28,618 nt of DNA from contig CAJNAR010000082.1 in assembly GCA_905220665.1 (NCBI GenBank), positions 1 through 28,618 on the forward strand. Direction: 5' to 3'. Positions within the stretch are counted from its first letter, which is position 1. The number at the start of each line of letters is the position of its first letter. Below the pieces are notes generated by a model, which saw only the letters and a list, made by a program, of their open reading frames with translations, had not been told where the DNA came from and did not search any database. Source of the DNA: Albugo candida. Its lineage: Eukaryota > Oomycota > Peronosporomycetes > Albuginales > Albuginaceae. This document shows positions 1-11,200 of this stretch, piece after piece. A program made the position numbers and the translations under genes.

Positions 1-259
1 AAAATGCATAATTTGATGGAATGGAATGTAGCGTGATGGTCTTTCTACACAAAATGCACCCCTAACGAATACGTGGAATACATTACAAACTATATACTCA
101 TTCAGTTCTCAGACCGCTAGTAGGTTTGATACCACTGAAACTTCGTTCACTCCTAAACAGGTCCTTTCTTATACCATTGCCTAAGGCTTCGGCGTTTTTC
201 CGATTTCTATACCTGCAAATTTAAATGTGATTATAAGAGATTCTCTGGGTATCTGTTTG
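1..259. other. Unique left flank, no clear gene
   Basis: AT-rich unique sequence with no similarity to the downstream repeat unit and no long reading frame. A possible splice acceptor preceded by a branch-point-like stretch (ctcctaaacag, ending at 160) can be seen. One frame is open from the TAA at 182-184 into the exon proposed at 260-353, so that exon could start earlier than its first ATG, although the TAA prevents it from reaching the acceptor at 160 in the same frame. A second frame is also open across about 190-358. I see nothing else to call here. Confidence 0.6.
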
Positions 260-573
260 ATGATGATGATACATCAGCTCCCTCCTCTGAAAGAAAAGCC
301 TATCAGTCCAGAGGAGTACATTTCGGACGCGGAAATAAAAAATCACATGGAAGGTGAGAAATGAATGTTCCGTTTTTTTCTTTCGATAGCATCTAGTTCA
401 AAATGATCGAGCTTCGGAAACATTTTTTTCGAGATGCTTGTCTCGTTGTGTGATGAATGAAGCACATTGTACAATCTACTCAGTCGAATATCAATATGAA
501 AACGTATTTGATTCCTGTCCATACTCCTTCAGGTGGCTACGTGTATCTCCTACTTTTCTGCTGTATTGAGTGA
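260..573 (+). CDS. Candidate two-exon small gene remnant (260-353 joined to 533-573)
   Basis: Speculative gene model. The reading frame starts with three consecutive ATG codons at 260 and runs through a hydrophilic stretch that includes PPLKEKPISPEEYISDAEIK. It ends at G353, directly before a good donor (GAAG|GTGAGA). A 179-nt putative intron (354-532) ends in a pyrimidine-rich acceptor, ACTCCTTCAG. Joining after G353 keeps the frame open for a short hydrophobic tail, GGYVYLLLFCCIE, and then TGA at 571-573, giving about 44 residues. If the intron is retained, the protein ends three codons later. The upstream frame is open back to 185, so the true start or an upstream exon is uncertain. I do not recognise the protein. 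The second exon and the 3' part of the intron lie in the first, diverged copy of the tandem repeat, so this may be the source gene of the satellite or a broken piece of it. Short length and lack of homology keep confidence low. Confidence 0.22.
354..532 (+). other. Putative intron bridging flank and array
   Basis: The interval begins GTGAGA after GAAG and ends CTCCTTCAG before GTGGCTACG, matching the consensus donor and acceptor of a short eukaryotic intron. Its last 100 nt or so align with the repeat unit (tctcgttgt, cattgtaca and attcctgtcc are shared words), while its first 80 nt or so do not. The left border of the array is therefore inside this intron. No strong branch-point word was found close to the acceptor. 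RNA evidence would be needed to confirm use. Confidence 0.3.
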
Positions 574-1162
574 TAGCAAGAAATTACGCTTTCATAATAC
601 TCTTAACTTTTCTACACTAGTGATATGCAATGAAAAGTAAGGCCAAAGCTCAGGAATAAATAGATACTTCAGCAAAAAGTACATCCTACCGAGAAAAAGC
701 TTTTCTTATCTTGATTATGCACTATTCGAACCAAATAGGGCGAAGGAGTCCGCAATGAGTACAAGTTATTTTTTGCGCGTTGCATTGATGAACCCATCAA
801 AGCTACTGATTTACCATAAACATTCGTTCAATCATACATGATGGTCACTTACAAGCGTCTGATCACGACATAAAATATCTGTATTCGTGCTCTAATTACA
901 TCTTTCACATATGAGTTTCTCTATCTGCTACTACTTTAGTGAATAGATCCCCTCTAAAAGGATGAAGGGAAAGTGTAGCACTACTGAAATTTCTATAATG
1001 ACGATGATGTATAGCTGATGTAGGATATTGCACAAGGTAGCGTGACGTTGTTTCTTCACCACAATGCAAAAAGCAAATACCTTTCCGCGCGAGCATTCCA
1101 GCAATGTTGTGAAGCTATCGATTAGCAATACTTTCCGCTACTGCTACTGAAGTGATGAACAT
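433..1162. repeat. Diverged left-edge copy of the 794-bp unit
   Basis: This partial copy aligns with the unit from about tctcgttgt onward but differs from the core at many positions. Examples are gtgatatgcaatg for gttagtgatatgtaatg, cttcagcaaaaagtac for cttgagcgaacactac, and ttattttttgcg for the T9 run. It lacks the anchor and the repeat-type splice donor, because the sequence to its left is the unrelated flank. The second half (about 900-1162) is much closer to the core than the first half. Edge copies exchange less with the rest of an array, so this copy may preserve the oldest form of the unit. Confidence 0.9.
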
Positions 1163-1180
1163 GTGAAGCCTTACAATAAG

Positions 1181-1320
1181 GTGAGTTGGTTGATGACCCG
1201 ACCCGTTCATGCAAAATACCTTTCTCGTTGTAATGGAGGTAGCATATTGTACATTCTCTTTGGTTCAATATCTTATGAAAACATATTTTTATTCCTGTCC
1301 AATGCTTTGTACTCCTTCAG
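1181..1320 (+). other. Intron-like segment present in each repeat unit (first example)
   Basis: In the first core unit AATAAG|GTGAGT at 1181 matches the consensus donor and TGTACTCCTTCAG|GTGGC, ending at 1320, matches a consensus acceptor with a pyrimidine tract. They enclose 140 nt. The same pair recurs 18 nt after nearly every anchor. Of 26 anchored units only the one at 18608 has lost the donor; the unit at 6713 keeps it with one extra G, and the unit at 7506 keeps a shortened acceptor (tgtactcag). If transcribed from the plus strand, the array could give RNA with an exon of about 655 nt between successive introns. Usage is inference; only the motifs are seen. Confidence 0.35.
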
Positions 1321-4300
1321 GTGGCTACGTGTATCTCCTACTTTTCTGCTGTATTGACTGATAGCAAGAAAGTACGCTTCCATAGTACTGCCAAGTTTTC
1401 TACACTAGTTAGTGATACGTAATGAAAAGTGAAGGCCAAAGCTAAGAAATGAATAGATACTTGAGCGAACACTACATCCTGCCGAGAAAAAGCTTTTTTT
1501 TCATCTTGATTACGCACTATTCGAACCAAGTAGGGCGAAGAAGTCCGCAATGAGTACAAGTTTTTTTTTGCGCGTTGCATTGATGAACCCATCAAAGCTA
1601 CTGATTTACCAGAAATATTCGTTCAATCATACATGATGGTCGCTTACATGCGTCTGATCACGACATAAGATATCTGTATTCGTGCTCTAATTACATCTTT
1701 CGCATATGACTTTCTCTATCTGCTACTACTTTAGTGAATAGATCCCCTCTAAAAGGATGAAGGGAAAGTGCAGCACTACTGAAATTTTAATAATGACGAT
1801 GATGTATAGCTGATGTAGGATATTGCACAAAGTAGCGTGACGTTGTATCTTCACCACAATGCAAAAACCAAATACCTTTCCGCGCGAGCATTCCAGCAAT
1901 GTTGTGAAGCTATCGATTAGCAATACTTTTCGCTACTGCTACTGAAGTGATGAACATGTGAAGCCTTACAATAAGGTGAGTTGGTTGATGACCCGACCCG
2001 TTCATGCAAAATACCTTTCTCGTTGTAATGGAGGTAGCATATTGTACATTCTCTTTGGTTCAATATCATATAGAAACATATTTTTATTCCTGTCCAATGC
2101 TTTGTACTCCTTCAGGTGGCTACGTGTATCTCCTACTTTTCTGCTGTATTGACTGATAGCAAGAAAGTACGCTTCCATAGTACTGCCAAGTTTTCTACAC
2201 TAGTTAGTGATATGTAATGAAAAGTGAAGGCCAAAGCTAAGAAATGAATAGATACTTGAGCGAACACTACATCCTGCCGAGAAAAAGCTTTTTTTCATCT
2301 TGATTACGCACTATTCGAACCAAGTAGGGCGAAGAAGTCCGCAATGAGTACAAGTTTTTTTTTGCGCGTTGCATTGATGAACCCATCAAAGCTACTGATT
2401 TACAGAAATATTCGTTCAATCATACATGATGGTCGCTTACATGCGTCTGATCACGACATAAGATATCTGTATTCGTGCTCTAATTACATCTTTCGCATAT
2501 GACTTTCTCTATCTGCTACTACTTTAGTGAATAGATCCCCTCTAAAAGGATGAAGGGAAAGTGCAGCACTACTGAAATTTTAATAATGACGATGATGTAT
2601 AGCTGATGTAGGATATTGCACAAAGTAGCGTGACGTTGTATCTTCACCACAATGCAAAAACCAAATACCTTTCCGCGCGAGCATTCCAGCAATGTTGTGA
2701 AGCTATCGATTAGCAATACTTTTCGCTACTGCTACTGAAGTGATGAACATGTGAAGCCTTACAATAAGGTGAGTTGGTTGATGACCCGACCCGTTCATGC
2801 AAAATACCTTTCTCGTTGTAATGGAGGTAGCATATTGTACATTCTCTTTGGTTCAATATCATATGAAAACATATTTTTATTCCTGTCCAATGCTTTGTAC
2901 TCCTTCAGGTGGCTACGTGTATCTCCTACTTTTCTGCTGTATTGACTGATAGCAAGAAAGTACGCTTCCATAGTACTGCCAAGTTTTCTACACTAGTTAG
3001 TGATACGTAATGAAAAGTGAAGGCCAAAGCTAAGAAATGAATAGATACTTGAGCGAACACTACATCCTGCCGAGAAAAAGCTTTTTTTCATCTTGATTAC
3101 GCACTATTCGAACCAAGTAGGGCGAAGAAGTCCGCAATGAGTACAAGTTTTTTTTTGCGCGTTGCATTGATGAACCCATCAAAGCTACTGATTTACCAGA
3201 AATATTCGTTCAATCATACATGATGGTCGCTTACATGCGTCTGATCACGACATAAGATATCTGTATTCGTGCTCTAATTACATCTTTCGCATATGACTTT
3301 CTCTATCTGCTACTACTTTAGTGAATAGATCCCCTCTAAAAGGATGAAGGGAAAGTGCAGCACTACTGAAATTTTAATAATGACGATGATGTATAGCTGA
3401 TGTAGGATATTGCACAAAGTAGCGTGACGTTGTATCTTCACCACAATGCAAAAACCAAATACCTTTCCGCGCGAGCATTCCAGCAATGTTGTGAAGCTAT
3501 CGATTAGCAATACTTTTCGCTACTGCTACTGAAGTGATGAACATGTGAAGCCTTACAATAAGGTGAGTTGGTTGATGACCCGACCCGTTCATGCAAAATA
3601 CCTTTCTCGTTGTAATGGAGGTAGCATATTGTACATTCTCTTTGGTTCAATATCATATGAAACATATTTTTATTCCTGTCCAATGCTTTGTACTCCTTCA
3701 GGTGGCTACGTGTATCTCCTACTTTTCTGCTGTATTGACTGATAGCAAGAAAGTACGCTTCCATAGTACTGCCAAGTTTTCTACACTAGTTAGTGATATG
3801 TAATGAAAAGTGAAGGCCAAAGCTAAGAAATGAATAGATACTTGAGCGAACACTACATCCTGCCGAGAAAAAGCTTTTTTTTATCTTGATTACGCACTAT
3901 TCGAACCAAGTAGGGCGAAGAAGTCCGCAATGAGTACAAGTTTTTTTTTGCGCGTTGCATTGATGAACCCATCAAAGCTACTGATTTACCAGAAATATTC
4001 GTTCAATCATACATGATGGTCGCTTACATGCGTCTGATCACGACATAAGATATCTGTATTCGTGCTCTAATTACATCTTTCGCATATGACTTTCTCTATC
4101 TGCTACTACTTTAGTGAATAGATCCCCTCTAAAAGGATGAAGGGAAAGTGCAGCACTACTGAAATTTTAATAATGACGATGATGTATAGCTGATGTAGGA
4201 TATTGCACAAAGTAGCGTGACGTTGTATCTTCACCACAATGCAAAAACCAAATACCTTTCCGCGCGAGCATTCCAGCAATGTTGTGAAGCTATCGATTAG

Positions 4301-6712
4301 CAATACTTTTCGCTACTGCTACTGAAGTGATGAACATGTGAAGCCTTACAATAAGGTGAGTTGGTTGATGACCCGACCCGTTCATGCAAAATACCTTTCT
4401 CGTTGTAATGGAGGTAGCATATTGTACATTCTCTTTGGTTCAATATCATATAGAAACATATTTTTATTCCTGTCCAATGCTTTGTACTCCTTCAGGTGGC
4501 TACGTGTATCTCCTACTTTTCTGCTGTATTGACTGATAGCAAGAAAGTACGCTTCCATAGTACTGCCAAGTTTTCTACACTAGTTAGTGATATGTAATGA
4601 AAAGTGAAGGCCAAAGCTAAGAAATGAATAGATACTTGAGCGAACACTACATCCTGCCGAGAAAAAGCTTTTTTTCATCTTGATTACGCACTATTCGAAC
4701 CAAGTAGGGCGAAGAAGTCCGCAATGAGTACAAGTTTTTTTTTGCGCGTTGCATTGATGAACCCATCAAAGCTACTGATTTACCAGAAATATTCGTTCAA
4801 TCATACATGATGGTCGCTTACATGCGTCTGATCACGACATAAGATATCTGTATTCGTGCTCTAATTACATCTTTCGCATATGACTTTCTCTATCTGCTAC
4901 TACTTTAGTGAATAGATCCCCTCTAAAAGGATGAAGGGAAAGTGCAGCACTACTGAAATTTTAATAATGACGATGATGTATAGCTGATGTAGGATATTGC
5001 ACAAAGTAGCGTGACGTTGTATCTTCACCACAATGCAAAAACCAAATACCTTTCCGCGCGAGCATTCCAGCAATGTTGTGAAGCTATCGATTAGCAATAC
5101 TTTTCGCTACTGCTACTGAAGTGATGAACATGTGAAGCCTTACAATAAGGTGAGTTGGTTGATGACCCGACCCGTTCATGCAAAATACCTTTCTCGTTGT
5201 AATGGAGGTAGCATATTGTACATTCTCTTTGGTTCAATATCATATGAAACATATTTTTATTCCTGTCCAATGCTTTGTACTCCTTCAGGTGGCTACGTGT
5301 ATCTCCTACTTTTCTGCTGTATTGACTGATAGCAAGAAAGTACGCTTCCATAGTACTGCCAAGTTTTCTACACTAGTTAGTGATACGTAATGAAAAGTGA
5401 AGGCCAAAGCTAAGAAATGAATAGATACTTGAGCGAACACTACATCCTGCCGAGAAAAAGCTTTTTTTTATCTTGATTACGCACTATTCGAACCAAGTAG
5501 GGCGAAGAAGTCCGCAATGAGTACAAGTTTTTTTTTGCGCGTTGCATTGATGAACCCATCAAAGCTACTGATTTACCAGAAATATTCGTTCAATCATACA
5601 TGATGGTCGCTTACATGCGTCTGATCACGACATAAGATATCTGTATTCGTGCTCTAATTACATCTTTCGCATATGACTTTCTCTATCTGCTACTACTTTA
5701 GTGAATAGATCCCCTCTAAAAGGATGAAGGGAAAGTGCAGCACTACTGAAATTTTAATAATGACGATGATGTATAGCTGATGTAGGATATTGCACAAAGT
5801 AGCGTGACGTTGTATCTTCACCACAATGCAAAAACCAAATACCTTTCCGCGCGAGCATTCCAGCAATGTTGTGAAGCTATCGATTAGCAATACTTTTCGC
5901 TACTGCTACTGAAGTGATGAACATGTGAAGCCTTACAATAAGGTGAGTTGGTTGATGACCCGACCCGTTCATGCAAAATACCTTTCTCGTTGTAATGGAG
6001 GTAGCATATTGTACATTCTCTTTGGTTCAATATCATATGAAAACATATTTTTATTCCTGTCCAATGCTTTGTACTCCTTCAGGTGGCTACGTGTATCTCC
6101 TACTTTTCTGCTGTATTGACTGATAGCAAGAAAGTACGCTTCCATAGTACTGCCAAGTTTTCTACACTAGTTAGTGATACGTAATGAAAAGTGAAGGCCA
6201 AAGCTAAGAAATGAATAGATACTTGAGCGAACACTACATCCTGCCGAGAAAAAGGTTTTTTTTATCTTGATTACGCACTATTCGAACCAAGTAGGGCGAA
6301 GAAGTCCGCAATGAGTACAAGTTTTTTTTTGCGCGTTGCATTGATGAACCCATCAAAGCTACTGATTTACCAGAAATATTCGTTCAATCATACATGTTGG
6401 TCGCTTACATGCGTCTGATCACGACATAAGATATCTGTATTCGTGCTCTAATTACATCTTTCCGCTTTCTCTATCTGCTACTACTTTAGTGAATAGATTC
6501 CCTCTAAAAGGATGAAGGGAAAGTGCAGCACTACTGAAATTTTAATAATGACGATGATGTATAGCTGATGTAGGATATTGCACAAAGTAGCGTGACGTTG
6601 TATCTTCACCACAATGCAAAAACCAAATACCTTTCCGCGCGAGCATTCCAGCAATGTTGTGAAGCTATCGATTAGCAATACTTTTCGCTACTGCTACTGA
6701 AGTGATGAACAT

Positions 6713-8292
6713 GTGAAGCCTTACAATAAGGGTGAGTTGGTTGATGACCCGACCCGTTCATGCAAATACCTTTCTCGTTGTAATGGAGGTAGCATATTGT
6801 ACATTCTCTTTGGTTCAATATCATATGAAAACATATTTTTATTCCTGTCCAATGCTTTGTACTCCTTCAGGTGGCTACGTGTATCTCCTACTTTTCTGCT
6901 GTATTGACTGATAGCAAGAAAGTACGCTTCCATAGTACTGCCAAGTTTTCTACACTAGTTAGTGATACGTAATGAAAAGTGAAGGCCAAAGCTAAGAAAT
7001 GAATAGATACTTGAGCGAACACTACATCCTGGCGAGAAAAAGCTTTTTTTCATCTTGATTACGCACTATTCGAACCAAGTAGGGCGAAGAAGTCCGCAAT
7101 GAGTACAAGTTTTTTTTTGCGCGTTGCATTGATGAACCCATCAAGCTACTGATTTACCAGAAATATTCATTCAATCATACATGATGGTCGCTTACATGCG
7201 TCTGATCACGACATAAGATATCTGTATTCGTGCTCTAATTACATCTTTCGCATATGACTTTCTCTATCTGCTACTACTTTAGTGAATAGATCCCCTCTAA
7301 AAGGATGAAGGGAAAGTGCAGCACTACTGAAATTTTAATAATGACGATGATGTATAGCTGATGTAGGATATTGCACAAAGTAGCGTGACGTTGTATCTTC
7401 ACCACAATGCAAAAACCAAATACCTTTCCGCGCGAGCATTCCAGCAATGTTGTGAAGCTATCGATTAGCAATACTTTTCGCTACTGCTACTGAAGTGATG
7501 AACATGTGAAGCCTTACAATAAGGTGAGTTGGTTGATGACCCGACCCGTTCATGCAAATACCTTTCTCGTTGTAATGGAGGTAGCATATTGTACATTCTC
7601 TTTGGTTCAATATCATATGAAAACATATTTTTATTCCTGTCCAATGCTTTGTACTCAGGTGGCTACGTGTATCTCCTACTTTTCTGCTGTATTGACTGAT
7701 AGCAAGAAAGTACGCTTCCATAGTACTGCCAAGTTTTCTACACTAGTTAGTGATATGTAATGAAAAGTGAAGGCCAAAGCTAAGAAATGAATAGATACTT
7801 GAGCGAACACTACATCCTGCCGAGAAAAAGGTTTTTTTTATCTTGATTACGCACTATTCGAACCAAGTAGGGCGAAGAAGTCCGCAATGAGTACAAGTTT
7901 TTTTTTGCGCGTTGCATTGATGAACCCATCAAAGCTACTGATTTACCAGAAATATTCATTCAATCATACATGATGGTCGCTTACATGCGTCTGATCACGA
8001 CATAAGATATCTGTATTCGTGCTCTAATTACATCTTCGCATATGACTTTCTCTATCTGCTACTACTTTAGTGAATAGATCCCTCTAAAAGGATGAAGGGA
8101 AAGTGCAGCACTACTGAAATTTTAATAATGACGATGATGTATAGCTGATGTAGGATATTGCACAAAGTAGCGTGACGTTGTATCTTCACCACAATGCAAA
8201 AACCAAATACCTTTCCGCGCGAGCATTCCAGCAATGTTGTGAAGCTATCGATTAGCAATACTTTTCGCTACTGCTACTGAAGTGATGAACAT
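6713..8292. repeat. Two length-variant units (788/787 class)
   Basis: These neighbouring units, and the end of the unit before them, carry clustered small changes. There is a deletion in catctttccgctttctc near 6460, where other copies read catctttcgcatatgac. There is an extra G at the donor (aataagggtgag, near 6730), one A missing in catgcaaatacc in both units, and six bases (cttcct region) lost before the acceptor at 7656. They explain the shorter spacings in this part of the array. The clustering suggests local spread of variants between adjacent copies. Confidence 0.7.
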
Positions 8293-11200
8293 GTGAAGCC
8301 TTACAATAAGGTGAGTTGGTTGATGACCCGACCCGTGCATGCAAAATACCTTTCTCGTTGTAATGGAGGTAGCATATTGTACATTCTCTTTGGTTCAATA
8401 TCATATGAAAACATATTTTATTCCTGTCCAATGCTTTGTACTCCTTCAGGTGGCTACGTGTATCTCCTACTTTTCTGCTGTATTGACTGATAGCAAGAAA
8501 GTACGCTTCCATAGTACTGCCAAGTTTTCTACACTAGTTAGTGATATGTAATGAAAAGTGAAGGCCAAAGCTAAGAAATGAATAGATACTTGAGCGAACA
8601 CTACATCCTGCCGAGAAAAAGGTTTTTTTTATCTTGATTACGCACTATTCGAACCAAGTAGGGCGAAGAAGTCCGCAATGAGTACAAGTTTTTTTTTGCG
8701 CGTTGCATTGATGAACCCATCAAAGCTACTGATTTACCAGAAATATTCGTTCAATCATACATGATGGTCGCTTACATGCGTCTGATCACGACATAAGATA
8801 TCTGTATTCGTGCTCTAATTACATCTTTCGCATATGACTTTCTCTATCTGCTACTACTTTAGTGAATAGATCCCTCTAAAAGGATGAAGGGAAAGTGCAG
8901 CACTACTGAAATTTTAATAATGACGATGATGTATAGCTGATGTAGGATATTGCACAAAGTAGCGTGACGTTGTATCTTCACCACAATGCAAAAAGCAAAT
9001 ACCTTTCCGCGCGAGCATTCCAGCAATGTTGTGAAGCTATCGATTAGCAATACTTTTCGCTACTGCTACTGAAGTGATGAACATGTGAAGCCTTACAATA
9101 AGGTGAGTTGGTTGATGACCCGACCCGTTCATGCAAAATACCTTTCTCGTTGTAATGGAGGTAGCATATTGTACATTCTCTTTGGTTCAATATCATATGA
9201 AAACATATTTTATTCCTGTCCAATGCTTTGTACTCCTTCAGGTGGCTACGTGTATCTCCTACTCTTCTGCTGTATTGACTGATAGCAAGAAAGTACGCTT
9301 CCATAGTACTGCCAAGTTTTCTACACTAGTTAGTGATACGTAATGAAAAGTGAAGGCCAAAGCTAAGAAATGAATAGATACTTGAGCGAACACTACATCC
9401 TGCCGAGAAAAAGCTTTTTTTTATCTTGATTACGCACTATTCGAACCAAGTAGGGCGAAGAAGTCCGCAATGAGTACAAGTTTTTTTTTGCGCGTTGCAT
9501 TGATGAACCCATCAAAGCTACTGATTTACCAGAAATATTCGTTCAATCATACATGATGGTCGCTTACATGCGTCTGATCACGACATAAGATATCTGTATT
9601 CGTGCTCTAATTACATCTTTCGCATATGACTTTCTCTATCTGCTACTACTTTAGTGAATAGATCCCTCTAAAGGATGAAGGGAAAGTGCAGCACTACTGA
9701 AATTTTAATAATGACGATGATGTATAGCTGATGTAGGATATTGCACAAAGTAGCGTGACGTTGTATCTTTCACCACGCAGCAAAAACCAAATACCTTTCC
9801 GCGCGAGCATTCCAGCAATGTTGTGAAGCTATCGATTAGCAATACTTTTCGCTACTGCTACTGAAGTGATGAACATGTGAAGCCTTACAATAAGGTGAGT
9901 TGGTTGATGACCCGACCCGTTCATGCAAAATACCTTTCTCGTTGTAATGGAGGTAGCATATTGTACATTCTCTTTGGTTCAATATCATATGAAAACATAT
10001 TTCTATTCCTGTCCAATGCTTTGTACTCCTTCAGGTGGCTACGTGTATCTCCTACTTTCTGCTGTATTGACTGATAGCAAGAAAGTACGCTTCCATAGTA
10101 CTGCCAAGTTTTCTACACTAGTTAGTGATACGTAATGAAAAGTGAAGGCCAAAGCTAAGAAATGAATAGATACTTGAGCGAACACTACATCCTGCCGAGA
10201 AAAAGCTTTTTTTTATCTTGATTACGCACTATTCGAACCAAGTAGGGCGAAGAAGTCCGCAATGAGTACAAGTTTTTTTTTGCGCGTTGCATTGATGAAC
10301 CCATCAAAGCTACTGATTTACCAGAAATATTCGTTCAATCATACATGATGGTCGCTTACATGCGTCTGATCACGACATAAGATATCTGTATTCGTGCTCT
10401 AATTACATCTTTCGCATATGACTTTCTCTATCTGCTACTACTTTAGTGAATAGATCCCCTCTAAAAGGATGAAGGGAAAGTGCAGCACTACTGAAATTTT
10501 AATAATGACGATGATGTATAGCTGATGTAGGATATTGCACAAAGTAGCGTGACGTTGTATCTTCACCACAATGCAAAAACCAAATACCTTTCCGCGCGAG
10601 CATTCCAGCATGTTGTGAAGCTATCGATTAGCAATACTCTTTCGCTACTGCTACTGAAGTGATGAACATGTGAAGCCTTACAATAAGGTGAGTTGGTTGA
10701 TGACCCGACCCGTTCATGCAAAATACCTTTCTCGTTGTAATGGAGGTAGCATATTGTACATTCTCTTTGGTTCAATATCATATGAAAACATATTTTATTC
10801 CTGTCCAATGCTTTGTACTCCTTCAGGTGGCTACGTGTATCTCCTACTTTTCTGCTGTATTGACTGATAGCAAGAAAGTACGCTTCCATAGTACTGCCAA
10901 GTTTTCTACACTAGTTAGTGATACGTAATGAAAAGTGAAGGCCAAAGCTAAGAAATGAATAGATACTTGAGCGAACACTACATCCTGCCGAGAAAAAGCT
11001 TTTTTTCATCTTGATTACGCACTATTCGAACCAAGTAGGGCGAAGAAGTCCGCAATGAGTACAAGTTTTTTTTTGCGCGTTGCATTGATGAACCCATCAA
11101 AGCTACTGATTTACCAGAAATATTCGTTCAATCATACATGATGGTCGCTTACATGCGTCTGATCACGACATAAGATATCTGTATTCGTGCTCTAATTACA

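Noticed and set aside
1000..1030. Box C/D snoRNA (gatgatgtatagctgatgtagg region of each unit)
   Set aside because: Words like ATGATG and CTGA occur, but the spacing, terminal stem and D box arrangement of a C/D snoRNA are not present.
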